Assembly: GCA_023213395.1 (NCBI GenBank)
Contig: CM041465.1
Coordinates: forward strand, 133,431,741-133,495,740
DNA: 64,000 bases
Source of the DNA: Cycas panzhihuaensis
Taxonomy: Eukaryota > Cycadophyta
Direction of reading: 5' to 3'
A program made the position numbers and the translations under genes. Shown here one piece after another: positions 26,107 through 38,619 of this stretch. The notes under the pieces were generated by a model that saw nothing but the letters and a program-made list of their open reading frames with translations, was not told the origin of the DNA and made no database searches. Position 1 is the first letter of the stretch, and each line of letters begins with the position of its first letter.

Positions 26107-26462
26107 TGTTAGAATAATACCTAATGTGCATTTGTGCATGTACACCTAGGGCCCCTCAAAGCCACCTTTAGGGCTCCCTAGGGTACCTTGAACCACAAAT
26201 TAGCTGTCAGTAACTGGCATATACCAACACACCTCCATTAAGGTATGTGTTTTTTTATTAATTTTATTTTTTAAATATTAACCTGAAATCATATACAAGT
26301 TGGGTTGAGGCATTTTTCACCTCCCCAAAATTATCTATAAAAGGGGTGGGAATACCTCCCTGGTGTTTTTTAACACTGGCCACTATTCATTTGGAAATTT
26401 TTAATTAGAAACATAATAATGCTCTCGCCATTGTGAAGTCTTGCTCTCCACCTTGTCCTCCA
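26107..26462 (+). repeat. 3' LTR of element D
   Basis: 356 bp, the same length as the 5' LTR, starting TGTTAGAATAATACC and ending GTCCTCCA. CTATAAAAGG is at 26335-26344. I count about 65 differences from the 5' LTR, mostly transitions. Confidence 0.93.
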
Positions 26463-26467
26463 CATGA
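26463..26467. repeat. Right target-site duplication of element D (CATGA)
   Basis: Exact match to 13258-13262. From here the sequence is again element E, minus strand. Confidence 0.9.
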
Positions 26468-27740
26468 GAGGTGTCATCACTAAATATAATGGACCCTTTT
26501 CTAGTTCTATCCATATTTTAGAATATATGTTTTTTATGGGTTATATAGGTGCAACAACCTAAATTGATATATTAACTATCATCTTCTTCCTCATGAGCAA
26601 TAAAACTAGATAGAAAGAGTTAATTGTTCTCTTTTACTTCAACAACTATATTGGCATTTCTTTTAGTTGGTGGGCCATATTTGGAAAAATATTTATCTTC
26701 CATGTAACCATCTCGATTGTAAAATATGAAATGAAATGAATCCTTTTTTCCAAAGTTAAGACTTTTACTGCAAGGATAGGACCTACCAATATGGGATAGT
26801 CTTCCTCTTTTTATAAATAGAGCTTGATTATTCCTTTGTCTATTTTTGGGATAATTGAGGTTAGTCCATTGAGATTGCATGTCCCCTTGATAGTTAGGAC
26901 AACATTGGTTTATCATATGGTGCCTTTCCTGACTTTGGTATCTATTATGGCTAGTGTTCTTTTAATTAACTCCTTGTCATCTTTGATGTGGAGCTTAATA
27001 CTTTGATTGTCTTTCTTTGTGTATTTCTTATCTAGGGTTTCTATATCTCCCTTTTGGAAATTGGCCCCTATATTTAGAGGTACTTGCTTAAGAATTCAAT
27101 TATATCCTTGCTTTGGTTGCAAAGGTATGTTTAAGAGATTTATATATTTTTTGATATTCCTCAACTGCCATTAATAAGGCACTTAGTTATTTTGTTTTCA
27201 AGGTACTTAAGTCCTTTGATACTCTAATACTAGTTGCCACCATTTTAAATATGTTTACTATACTAACACATCTTAGAATTCATTCAACTACTCTTTGTTC
27301 AGTCAATATGTCCCTAAGAGATGCCATTTGATTAATAATATCTTACACCTTAGTCATGAATTCAGTTATTAATTCATTGGGTATCATCCTTAGATTTTTA
27401 AATTTGCTCTTTAGATTTTGTAATTTAGATGAAGTAACCCCTTCATAGATCAGTTGTAAGGTGTCCCAAGCTTGTTTAGATTTTGTTGACTCACTTACTT
27501 TAAGAAATATATGGTCTTTTAGTGCATAAGATATCAGCGTAAGTGCCTTATTATCCTTCTTGATATTTTCCTTATAAGCTAATTTCTCAAGGTTTATTAC
27601 ATTTTATCCTAATTATATATATCTTATTCTTACAATATCCCACATATCATTAGCTATGAGGATGGGTCTCATCCTTCTACTCTAATTTAAAAAATTAGAA
27701 CCATCAAACTTAGGGATGATCATGTTGCTAAAGTCGGTTG
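26468..27740 (-). pseudogene. gag: Copia gag and start of protease region, 5' half of element E
   Basis: On minus from about 27735: the capsid-type gag related to D's (SKQAWDTLQLIYEG, LKSKFKNLRMIPNEL), then a zinc-knuckle remnant NRDGYMEDKYFSKYGPP near 26680-26750 whose Cys and His residues are mostly lost, then the start of the protease region up to the CATGA site. Stops are frequent. The TAG in NFLN*SRRMRP and a TAA before LSALLM match stops in D. The gene continues, after removal of D, at 13262. Confidence 0.85.
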
Positions 27741-30038
27741 CTATTGCTTCTCAACTAGGGTTTTGATAAATGTCCTTTCGATAAGAATACCCTTAAAATA
27801 TAATTCTCCCAAATAAGGTTTTAAAGTTGTCCTAAAATAAATTTTAATAGTTATCCCTAAATGTTTAATAAGTGTCCTAATCCCTAAAAAGGTTTCTAGG
27901 CTCTAAGTTTAAGTGTCCCAAAGGGAAGTCTTTGATTGTTATCCTATCTAATGGTGGCTGCCCATAAGTGGTAAGGGACCTAATATATTGGTATGTGAGT
28001 TCTTGGCTCAATATACCTTAGTATATGAGCTATAAAGAAGGTGCTAAGACCCCACTAATTTATTTTTCCACCTACATCGGTATTATGCCTAGCAAGAGAT
28101 CTAATGGTGATGGCTTTACCAACCAAGGCACTCACCCTCTCCATGTCTAGCCCTAGTCTCCGAACTCTAAAAATAGATAGGTTCTTCACCTTAGCCTACC
28201 ACCTAATACATTTGATAATTAGTGACATTCCTCATCTAATATGAGTAGGCTAAATACGTATGCATGGTGGTAACTTCAGGGGTCCTAATCATTCACCTTA
28301 CAAGGCTAGAAATAGGGTGATTAATTCAAGTGATTATCTTTTAATATGAGAAAAATAAGTATTAAATGTTGTGTTTATTAGATAACAAATGATTCCTTTT
28401 AAAATCAAGAAATGAAAGAAATTTTAATAAGAAAGACTAAATACTTTTTAAATGGAAAGGATAAATAATACTTTTTAATTAATTTCATTATGAAAAATAA
28501 AGTAACAAGATCAAAATATTTTTTCTTAATGAAGCAAAACGAATGCAGATATACAATCTATTATCTTTCAACTTGAAAATGCTCCTTGAAAAATAATATA
28601 AACAACTTTGTTTGAAAGGAAACTACATGCACCTTTTTTAAGAATTCAATTAATCAATGAGGAGCCAAAATATGAGACAAAGAGATAAAACTTTCAATAT
28701 TCAAATACAAGGCAGTAAAACTTTTCAAATAGTGACCAATATTCAACTTATAGTCTTTTCAAGCAATGATGAATGTATGAGTCCTTAAAATGAAGAACTA
28801 TGATGTATGTATGTAAAGATATAATGAGATGCTTAAATGAAATGAGTCTTAAAAGCTTAAAAGAGCCAAAAATAACTTGTAACTATGTACTATAATGCAC
28901 TTATCAAGCTTTCAATATACAATGGCTTTAAGGCAAACAAAATATTCCTTTAACTAGTGAACCAATAAGCTTAAGATATATAAAATTACTAGTAAATATT
29001 TCTTAAAATAATATAAATAAAATGGAGAAACACTCTTCTGTAGATTCATATGCAAACTAGGTGCAATTTTGAAGTATTCAAGAAGATCTAAGACCTTAAA
29101 TAACCAAAAAGCTTAAAGAAATATTTTAGATTTAGATTTAGATGTTAAAGAAAGAGAATGATAATGATAAGGAGTAACAATTTGTTGCTTTGATCCAAAT
29201 AGGACTCCTGATCTTTAAGAAGCCAAAAAATAAAGCTAAAGACTTGAAAAATAACTTATAAGCTTATAGAACCAAGCAAATATTATCAATAATTAATTAC
29301 TATCTAGATAATAAACGAGTATATTAAGTTAGAATAAAAACTTAGCTCAAAATATTAGAAAATTTATCTAACTAGGACCAAATGGAAGTCTCAACTTTAA
29401 CTACTATAAAATAACATCAGAATGTAATGAAACCTACTATAACATGTAGAGCACCAAAAAATATTTTTGATGATTTTAATGGTTCAAAAAATAGAGTTAT
29501 AAAACTCAGATATTAAAAAAATAGTACAAGGGACCTTTTTAGAAATTAAAATAGGAACCAGGGGGTTAAGCCTCTTTGAACGATGAGGTCTGGTCACCTA
29601 AGGGTCAATACGACCACCTACTAAGGCTTGAAGAGGGCTAGGACTTCAAAAATTATAAAATATAGTTAAAAGGCCTTAAATCTAAAATTATTTAATATAA
29701 CGTTTATTGAAATTTGATATTTGAGCAAAAATAAGGATTACATAGAGTAAAATAGAACCAATGGCTAAGCCTGAAGGGGGGGCTAAGGTCAAGTTACATA
29801 GTTAAAACTCAAATTTTATTAAATTTAAATAAATTTAATCAAAACTTTAGAAAATAAAATAAAATAAATCAACAAAATAAACAAATTTTAAAATTGTATT
29901 CAAGGTTTACATAAATAGAAGGAGTACTTGGTGATCCAACAATAATATCTCATAAACTAGTAGACAAAATCAAAAACCATCTTCTCTACTAGCTAAATAA
30001 CTTAGAGATGAACAAAATAAACACCCATATATTTATAT

Positions 30039-30047
30039 ATACATACA

Positions 30048-30125
<78 letters not shown>

Positions 30126-30131
30126 TGTGTT
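30039..30131. repeat. Compound microsatellite (ATAC)n-(AT)n-(GT)n
   Basis: ATAC units at 30039-30075, AT at about 30074-30091, GT at 30091-30131 with one TATG break. It lies within E's leader. Confidence 0.97.
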
Positions 30132-30356
30132 TCATCAATGTAAGAGAGAGTACCAGTGATTTAAAATTAGGGAATCCTCTTTAGATTGAAGAACATAGAA
30201 AAATAGATAGAAAATCAAATGAATCAAATTAAAAACTTTTAACTAAGGATGGAATCTTTCTCCAATCGATAGAGGTAGGTAGAAGAGCTTCAGAGATTAA
30301 GAAAAATATGATGTATAGATGTCACACAAGGGCTAGATGGTAAGTAATGGCATAGA

Positions 30357-30540
30357 GAGATGTTGAGCCAACATAGATGTCGATCCGAGGATGGAAATGT
30401 TGAGGCAAACAAAGGTCGAGCGTAAGGAGATGCAGAGCCAATGGAGACATCAATTCAAGGACAGTGACATCAAGGTAAACAATGGTTAAATGCAAGGAGA
30501 TGCAAAGCCAACCAAGACATAGAGGCATGTTCATAACAAT
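30357..30540 (-). repeat. 70-bp imperfect tandem repeat in E's leader
   Basis: Units begin at 30357, 30427 and 30497, each with GAGATG followed by a variant of (T/C)(T/A)GAGCCAA. The spacing is exactly 70 bp and there are about 2.4 copies. The units share CAAGGTAAACAA/GAGGCAAACAA and end in a GTAAG/GCAAG motif. Confidence 0.75.
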
Positions 30541-30800
30541 TGAAGAGAGCCTTGAAACACGTAGGCTCTGGCAAAGAGACATAGGGTGTCACTGAGAATC
30601 AAATGGCCAATGGGATTTAACAAAATAGATAGGAGAGCACATAGGCAATAAAAAGAGTCAAATAGAGGAGCACATAGGCTACGCAGAGTTTGTATACGTA
30701 ACTATATTATCAATATGAAAATATATCAAAGGTATAGTACATTTTAATGTAAACTATAATAAATTTAATGAAATATCAATACTCAAAATGAACCTAATAT

Positions 30801-30814
30801 GCTCTGATACCAAA
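30801..30814 (-). other. Primer binding site of element E
   Basis: Minus TTTGGTATCAGAGC, containing an exact TGGTATCAGAGC, adjacent to the LTR. Confidence 0.88.
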
Positions 30815-31126
30815 TGTTAGACTAAAGAGTAGAGTAGCTCATACAAGATCACAATTCTATTATCGAAGAGTAAGTAATTTCTGTAGATTAATAGGTGGTG
30901 TTAAAACCAACAGAGAGGTATTCCCCTTCAATTTATAGTTTTGGGGAGGCGGTGGACTACCTCAACCTAGTGGTACTTAAAAATATTTTTAAAAAATAAA
31001 TAAAATAATATAATATACTTATCTTAGTCATCTACGGAAGCTACATAGTGGCATTTGGTGGCCTAGGTGTCATTTAGGGGCCCAAGGATGGCTATATACT
31101 CTTTAATGATGGATATTATCCTAACA
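30815..31126 (-). repeat. 5' LTR of element E
   Basis: 312 bp, TGTTAGGATAATATCC to AGTCTAACA on minus. It is shorter than and diverged from D's LTR but keeps the CCTCCCCAAAAC, CTATAAA and GGGAATACCTC core. No 3' partner was found: E's 3' end is missing left of 11511. Outer flank 31127-31131 is ATAAT. Confidence 0.82.
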
Positions 31127-32434
31127 ATAATGAAGAAAGAAAAAGAAAATTTCATTTAAAATGAAGTAATTTATTGCTCAGTTATGATATTTAAAGGCTC
31201 ATAACCATTGAAAAAAATCATGAAGTAGAATATATTTGATGAATTATTAATATGGGAATTTATTAATATGTTATACATGAAAAATTTGCCTTAAAAGTTT
31301 TTAATATTTGGTTTAGTATAGGCATGTAACACTAGTCAAATGAATAGATCATATGATTATCTAAATACTAAATGAGATTAATACCTTTTTAATGAAAATG
31401 GCACCACCTGATTTTAATAGAAGGCCTAGTTAGTTTGATTTGATATTAGAGAGATAAGGAGTTGATTGAGAATTCCACCTATTAATGAGACAAGGAGATA
31501 AGACTTATGTGATTGTTTATTAGTAGACTAAATTAGCTATTGATAATATCTAGCTAATAATCAATTTTAAGGTTGTCCAACTAAAATATATTTATTCATA
31601 TTTATTAGTGAAAAATATGATATCTATGTATAACAAGAGGTATAAAAACATAAATTAATAATACTTTGGCCAATTAGTTTAACTTATTCTTGGACTTAGT
31701 TATTTTGTGGATAATTATTTGATGTTGATGTAATTAATGGATGCCAAAAAAAATTATATAAGTGTACAAGTAATGAAGCACAAAAAAAAAAATCTTATTT
31801 ATAAGAGACAAGTAAAGGTTTCATAAGCTATTCTTGCATAACATACTTGATTGTATTGTTCTAACTTGTATGTAAGAGGTGAGATTATGCTACTATTGTA
31901 ATAAATATTTTAAAAATTGATGAACCATATATTTAAAATAGTTATCTAGAGAACTAACAATTAAAGAGGCTTATTTCTTATATATTTTGGAAGATGTTTA
32001 TTATTTTATATGGACCCATTAATTAATTTATTTATTTGTTGATTTGATAATTTAGTTAATAGATGTTGATGAAAGTAGCTATATAGGTGAAGATATAAAG
32101 ATGTTCAAGAAAACACTTTATATATTAGTGATGTTAAAGGATGAAGAATGATGGTTGATATTTATAAATTAGTTATTTAGAATTAGTCATTAATGATCAA
32201 AGATGGCTACTACAAACTTACTATATAGGTTAATATAGGTATATAGTTCAATGCTTGTAGGAGACAAGTACATGGATGATATGACCAATTATACAAGATA
32301 TATGTGATGTAGTATGATATAAATACATATACTTATATAACTTACAAGATCTAGTATATAGGTTGAAAACCAAGTAGATAAAGATATTAAAGAATTAGAG
32401 ACTCATATTTAAAGACATTGAACATTAATGGGAA
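31127..32434 (+). other. AT-rich flank with a faint gag-like trace
   Basis: Mostly unrecognised. Around 31380-31640 on plus, with stops ignored, the translation begins MAPPDFN and resembles the start of a copia gag, with an ISMYNKRY segment where a conserved L..MY...L block would fall. This is weak and unsupported by any pol domain. The right end holds a possible polypurine tract, ATTAATGGGAA (32424-32434). Confidence 0.25.
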
Positions 32435-32900
32435 TATTAGAATATATGATTTATTTACATATGTAGCATTTGGTGTTAATATGATGCAAACACATATATA
32501 ATCCTACCATTCACATATATTAAGATATGTGAGATATGCACATATTTATCTAAAGATGTTATTTGATGATACAAAGGCTCAAGAGATATGATAAGCTACT
32601 CATGAGGTAAATCATAATATAAATATATACACACACCACTTAGTAACCTGAGAAATGAGATGTACTTATTCTAATTATAAGAGGAGCTTCCAACTCTACC
32701 TTCTCCTTTGGTTTTTTCTATATTAGGCTTTTCACATATAAATCTTGTTGTCTCTCTTGTGGCAAATGTTTATAGTGCATTCTTTATCTATTTGATACTT
32801 TATATTCATGTTATTCATTATATGTACATAGCTCATGAGATATTTTAGTTATTATTTATGTATATTATATTCTACTGTGTTATACTCTACATTTCTAATG
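32435..32900 (+). repeat. Candidate copia LTR (P)
   Basis: Starts TATTAGAATATATG (decayed TGTTAGAAT) after a possible polypurine tract. It contains GGTTTTTTCTATATTAGGC and CACATATAAATCTTG, which resemble the conserved R-region block of plant copia LTRs (GGTTTTCCACGTAAATC type). It ends near 32900, just before TTGTATTAGAGTGC, a weak primer-site match. No second copy is in the window. Confidence 0.4.
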
Positions 32901-34005
32901 TTGTATTAGAGTGCAATTATAAACTCGAATACTCTCCATGTCTCAACTTTACAAAAAGAATTGCATCCATAGATGGGCTTAGTATTTTCTTTTAGAACTA
33001 CATAAATGTTGACTAATAATGGCTTCTTTTATACACCACATAATCTAGGTCTTGAATGGATTAACAATGGCTTAGGATAAGAGTTTTGATTATGTTTCAA
33101 AGGTTTGCACCTCTTTAAACACTATTAGACAATGCTTCAATACTTTAAACACAACTTTTATGCTTTATATATGGCCTTTATGCTTCATTCATGGCTTCAC
33201 ATATTATATGGGTAGCCTCTTACATTATACATATGGTCTTTTCACTCTATACAAAACTTCACATTATCTAAATGTATCACACTACCCCTCATATATATCA
33301 TAATATCTTAAAAGGAATTTTTATATTAATTTATTTATCCATGTGCTTTTTAAGTAAATAACAAGTATAACATTATCACTTGATCCGATACATATGTAAA
33401 CTATCATACAACCTATAATGCCTTATAAATACACATAATATGCTTAATTGTAATATATGTTCATATTCTAAACAAGCTCTAAAATGAGTTCTCATAAAGT
33501 AAGATTATCATATAACATCTCCATGCTAAAAAAAAGACTTCAACATAACTAATTTGTATATGATCTTTCTATAAAATTTTAAGGCACCAAAGTATTTTTC
33601 ATGTAACTTTGTGTAATGAACACAACCTCTAAATGAGTAACAAATAAGCTTAGAATTAGATTTACATGGATTTTAATATGCTTAGAATAATCTCTAATCC
33701 TTGATTCTTTAAATCCATACTTCAAACCAATGATTAAATTGCTTATAAATTAAGAAATTTTTACTCCAAAATATAATGGCTTCCTCCAAAGAGACATGAG
33801 TGTAATCTTTAAGGTATATGCAAGTTAAAAAATATGTGAATATGAGCAATTAATAATTATGATTATAACCTAAGGTTTGTACACTTGGAGAAGAATATAA
33901 TCTTATTTATAAATTACTACATCTTTAGTAAATCGTGGTGCACCATGCTAATATTATCACTAGCATAAACCATCAACTTTCAAACAAGATAATTAACTCT
34001 AAAAT
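32901..34005 (+). other. AT-rich stretch after candidate LTR P
   Basis: Begins with the primer-site-like TTGTATTAGAGTGC. No reading frame, tandem repeat or second LTR is seen. It could be a decayed leader of P; it ends at element J. Confidence 0.3.
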
Positions 34006-34459
34006 TATTAATTTTTTTATAATAAGTTATGCAAAAGTATGTAATCAATTAGGATATAATATAATCACATGATCAATCAATTATATCATAAACATAATAA
34101 ATTAAAAGGATAAGGGCATAGGAGTCAATAATACAAATAATGTATGTACACCATATTTAACATGAAAAAACCATGAATGGGCAAAACCACCTCTAAATTT
34201 TTATGAGATCTTATATTAAGAAAAATAATCAAATATCCACCTAACGAGTCACCCTAGCCTCATAAGGAGAACTACATAATATGATTTTTTTTATAATAAA
34301 TATTGCCCTTATATAATATAACCTTATAAATAACCAATCACATTTCACCATTATATCAACTAGTTTTATCATGTGTATGGAAAACTTTCATATCAACTAA
34401 TGATAATATTAATTAAATATTATAACGATATTAGTAAAAACTAATATTATAATACTCCA
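34006..34459 (-). repeat. 3' LTR of element J
   Basis: Aligns with 37319-37771 along its length, for example GGATAAGGGCATA, TAAGGAGAACTA against TAAGGAGGACTA, and CCATTATATCAAC. The sense start is TGGAGTATTATAATATTAG. Confidence 0.75.
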
Positions 34460-36597
34460 ATACTCCCCCTTAATGTTTAATTTGTGAGTCTTCAAATATC
34501 TTTATCTTTATGTTTTCATACTATATTTTCATGCTCAATCACCTACTCATGTATATCTCATCTCATCTATATCACCTGTAAATTAATCTATTAAACTTGT
34601 CTTTATTATGTTTGACTCCTATAAGAAAAATCTATCATGTCATCACCATATCATATACTAACCACCTATAAACCATTAATCAACCATCAAATAAACAAAC
34701 ATAATTCATAACTCTCAACTTACCATGATGTATAAAGTTTTCCTCTCATCAACTTCATATCTTATACCTATGAGTTGGAAAATAAAACTCATAAATCTCA
34801 TTTGCTCAACATCAAATAAGTTATTGATGTACATATAAAATAATAACCATCTATCAAAATGCATGGATGACTAACCATTATAATTTCTAGTTATCTAAAA
34901 AATATTTCTACTATGTGATTTATTGGCTTCATAAAATAAAAATACAATATATTACTATTAGATAACTATATTATATAATAATAACTTGTGAATCTTTCTT
35001 ACCTCTTTACTATGAGATATATATGTGATGAATCTATCAATAATTCTACACATAATTTTGTAGCTTTATTGGTAACTTACTTTATCAAACTCACTCTTAA
35101 TCCTTTAACTAATTAACTCTAGGTATAAGGCAAGCCACTTAGCTTGTTAAGCTAATTACAATAAGGTAATATATAATAATGAGTTTTCATGCCTCTTGTC
35201 ATACATGGTGATTAAATTTTTAACTAAAAAATAAATATTAACTAGACTCCTAAATAACTAAACCTGATTTTATAGATAGCCTAGAATTATTATTACCAAT
35301 TTATTAATTAAACTTATGAAACTCCTCTACATATTATATCAAGTAGGAAACTTACTTAATCATAAACTCAAACTCTCAAATAATAATCATTGGACTTTAA
35401 CTCATCCAAATAACATTCTCAAAACCAATAACACTTCTCTTAAAATCTCAATCAACATGGGGCATCCTCATTAAATCAATCAATATACCAAATCATGTAA
35501 TTAAATCAAGTGATTATATCATCATCTTGTATTAAATTCATTTGACTAGTGGTGCAATTTATTATATCAAAAGTATTTTGTGTAATAGGGGGATCATTTC
35601 ATTATTCTAGTATGTATTTATCTTATCCATAATCATAGGTTTTCATATGTACTTCATCACTTTAATTTGAGCCATAAAATATCATAAATAGTCATTATTT
35701 TTAAGAAAACATTCATTTAAAACTCTTCATAAATTATCCATTTTCATCATAGCATACTTAAGAGCCTTTAAAAAAAAAAAATCTAAATCATATTATAAAC
35801 AACTCAAAACATATAACTTTTAGTATGCCAAAAAGTTTTTGCTTAACTTTATTGACTAAAACCTCCTTCATGTGAGCTTCAAACTATGCCTTGTAATCAC
35901 TTATTTTAATCACAACTAAATCTTCTTCTAAACATAATTGACCACACTCAATTTTGACTCCATATACGAATGTTATGGTTAAAAAAGAATCAATATATTA
36001 TTAAAAAAAGGGAAAAAGGGAAAAATTAGACTAATCCCTTTCGTATTTGGCACTCAGTTGTGTACTTATCTCCATGTGGCCATATCACTATTCTCTAAGG
36101 GGCTAGGTAAAACTCAAAACATTATCCAATTAAGTTAAATGCATATATAACTTTGTAAACAATAAATATTTATACTGGATTTTTATCATATAGTGTTTCT
36201 CTATGTGATAATTATTTTGCATGATTTATACAAATGTAAATGAATAAATCCAAAAAAAAAAAGTTCATAATAATCTCTATTATTATTATGAGATCTTTTG
36301 TGGAAAACAATGATGATTTTTTTTTAATCTTTTATTTAATTTTTATTCTTTGTAGTGATTGTTCTATGGGTCAAACTTGAGTAAATTATTATAATGTTAT
36401 ATGCAATTAAGATCTTTTATTCTTTATTCTATTATGAATGTCATTATGCTTACAATGATCATTTTCTTTTTCTATGGGTGATGGACACTATAAGATCTTA
36501 TTCTAATAGACTTGGATTTTACTCTATAAATGGATTCCTATAGAACTAAAACCCTAACTTTGATACTAAACATAAAAAAATATGGTACAAAAAAAAA

Positions 36598-36938
36598 AAA
36601 AACTATGATATCACTTGTTAGACATAAATGCCCAAAATAGATTCAAGATCATATAAGACTATGAAATATAAGACATACAAGGGAACAAATAAAAGAATAA
36701 TACATAGAAACACATAACATAAGTGACATATAGGAAATAATCACTTCCAATTGTATTATGTTAAACCAATACATATTTATAGTACATATCACCATCTAGT
36801 TGTCCAATCACACTTCTAGAGCCATTTGGTCAACCAATGATCTATTACATTAAGAAGTATATACACTATAACCTTGTAATGCACATCTATGAGGTGATTG
36901 TAATAATTTAATATTACATATCTTAATATTACCTAACA
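36598..36938 (-). repeat. Nested LTR I with primer site, inside element J
   Basis: 36616-36938 (323 bp) reads, on minus, from TGTTAGGTAATATT to TATGTCTAACA. It is followed at once by AAGTGATATCATAG (36602-36615), a primer-site variant. This marks a 5' LTR on minus inserted in J's interior. A matching 3' LTR was not found, so the insert is truncated or its other LTR has decayed beyond recognition. Right flank 36939-36943 is AACTC. Confidence 0.6.
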
Positions 36939-37306
36939 AACTCTAGTTTAATTAGTACTCTATTAGTATATGAAGTAAGCAACATGCATGCATAATGTTA
37001 TTATGTAAAAAACATTGATATATATGTGAGTAGTAAGCCAAAGCCCACTGGTAGGGCAATTTGACATTAAAATTTGAGTTTATGAGTTAGAGGGTTTTAA
37101 GTGAAACTTTGTAATGACAAAATTTCTATTGATCATTATTCAAAGTATGTTGTTCGTAGTTTGCTTAAAGTGATGAGTAATGATTAAAATTATATGGATC
37201 TCTTTATTGACTGTCATTATATTCTCATCTAGTCTTTAGTAATTAGTGGCTTGTTGTAAGTTTGTTTGCTAATCGTATAAGACAACACTATATTGGATAT
37301 CATTTA

Positions 37307-37318
37307 GCTCTAATACCA
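37307..37318 (-). other. Primer binding site of element J
   Basis: Minus TGGTATTAGAGC, one base from the initiator-Met tRNA complement, next to J's 5' LTR. Confidence 0.75.
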
Positions 37319-37771
37319 TATTAAATTTTTTATAACAACTTATGTAAATACATATAATCAAACAAGATATAATATAATCATATGATCAATCAAGTATATT
37401 GTGAATATAATAAATGAAAAGGATAAGGGCATAACAGTCAATAATATAAACATCATATATATACTATTTTTAACATAAAAAACCTATGGATAGAAAAACC
37501 AACTTTAAATGTTTATGATATCTCATATTAACAAGAATAACCAAATATTCACATGGCAATTCACTTAGCCTTATAAGGAGGACTAAGTGATTTGATTTTC
37601 TTTGGAATAAACATTGCCTTTATATAATATATAACCTCATGACTAATAAATCATATTTTACCATTATATCAACCAATCTAATTATGTGTTTTGTAACCTT
37701 TCATATTGACCTTTGGCATACTAATTAAATATCACATCGATACTAGTGAAAGCTAATATTCTAACACTCTA
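37319..37771 (-). repeat. 5' LTR of element J
   Basis: Partner of 34006-34459. Sense start TAGAGTGTTAGAATATTAG; it ends at the primer site. Confidence 0.75.
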
Positions 37772-38296
37772 ATAGAAATAAGCATTAAAACATCTGTATG
37801 TAGCAAAATATATCACCACAACATAAACATGAGCTAAAAAACTCCTTAAGTGGATGCGATCATACCCATAGAAGATGCTAATAGCCTCTTTATTCCCAAT
37901 GCATAATATTTTATGCCTCACATATCTAAATAACCTTTAAATAGATCCCAATGTTCTTAGAATAAGCTTAATAATACCTACTAGTATTAGATCACTTTTA
38001 AATGTGGATTAATAAGAAATTAGAGTGTTCAACTTACCTAACTAGTCATAGAAAGCTTCAACACCAACCCAACAGAGTTTTCATAATGCCTAACACTAAT
38101 TTATAACAATAAACTAAGGTAAAACCTTATTGACCAGTAAATTTCACCTCTTTAGTGACCACTACATCACTATTATGCTCTTTTAGTTGTTAAATAAGAT
38201 TAAAATCACCATAAATAAGGCTCTTGCTAGAGTTACTAGGTAGCCTTCAATCTTTTCACCTCCACCCAATTATATCCTTAGCTATGTGCATTCATT
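37772..38296 (-). other. AT-rich stretch between element J and LTR Q
   Basis: No gene or repeat recognised. By position it would be the leader of the element that owns LTR Q, cut off by J. Confidence 0.3.
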
Positions 38297-38364
38297 TAGT
38301 TCTAATACCATATGAAGAAATATGAAACTATAAAATCATGCATTTATGAAAAACTAGGATCTTG

Positions 38365-38443
<79 letters not shown>

Positions 38444-38606
38444 GAATTTGAGTATACAATAACAAGTTTAATATGGAAAAACCTTTTTAGGAAGAAACCC
38501 ACACAGGAAAAATGGTCAGCTATATTTCTTTCAATATTAGTTAATACATCATCCTTGATATGGTTTACCTCTATATTATAAACTCCACCTAAGGGTTTAT
38601 ATAACA
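38297..38606 (-). repeat. Candidate LTR Q with primer site and embedded microsatellite
   Basis: Minus TATGGTATTAGAACTAAATG at about 38293-38312 resembles J's primer site. The LTR at 38313-38606 (294 bp) is bounded by TG/CA, starting TGTTATATAAACCC on minus. It contains GGAAAAACC and AAACCCACACAGG, typical of copia R regions. The (TC)n-(TA)n tract at 38369-38439 lies inside. No partner LTR is in the window. Confidence 0.5.
38369..38439. repeat. Microsatellite (TC)n-(TA)n
   Basis: TC units at 38369-38412 and TA units at 38413-38439. Frames across it, with Ser-Leu or Arg-Glu repeats, are artefacts. Confidence 0.97.
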
Positions 38607-38619
38607 CCCCAAATGGTGC

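Larger units (their letters stand above)
27741..30814 (-). mobile_element. Leader of element E (about 3.1 kb)
   Basis: The primer site TTTGGTATCAGAGC (minus, 30801-30814) abuts the 5' LTR, and gag begins near 27735. The part nearest gag (about 27750-28400) aligns with D's 21290-21900. The rest, 28400-30790, is AT-rich with no convincing gene. It contains a microsatellite and a 70-bp tandem repeat, listed separately. The 86-codon minus frame at 30322-30582 overlies the tandem repeat and has no family features. Confidence 0.65.
34006..37771 (-). mobile_element. Decayed Ty1/copia-like element J
   Basis: Direct repeats at about 34006-34459 and 37319-37771 (about 453 bp each) are its LTRs. The minus-strand primer site TGGTATTAGAGC (37307-37318) abuts the right copy, and a polypurine tract TTAAGGGGGAGTAT (minus, about 34460-34473) abuts the left copy, so the element runs on minus. 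The interior is about 2.9 kb, including a nested LTR (I). A faint RNase H-like trace (NKATKLCVELL) is readable around 34850-35260; otherwise no domain survives. The 5-mers flanking it do not match, so the ends are approximate or rearranged. Confidence 0.7.

Noticed and set aside
30322-30582. 86-codon minus-strand frame in E's leader as a small protein gene.
   Set aside because: It is a reading of the 70-bp tandem repeat. A 70-bp unit is not a multiple of three, so the repeated units are read in different frames and no protein repeat results.
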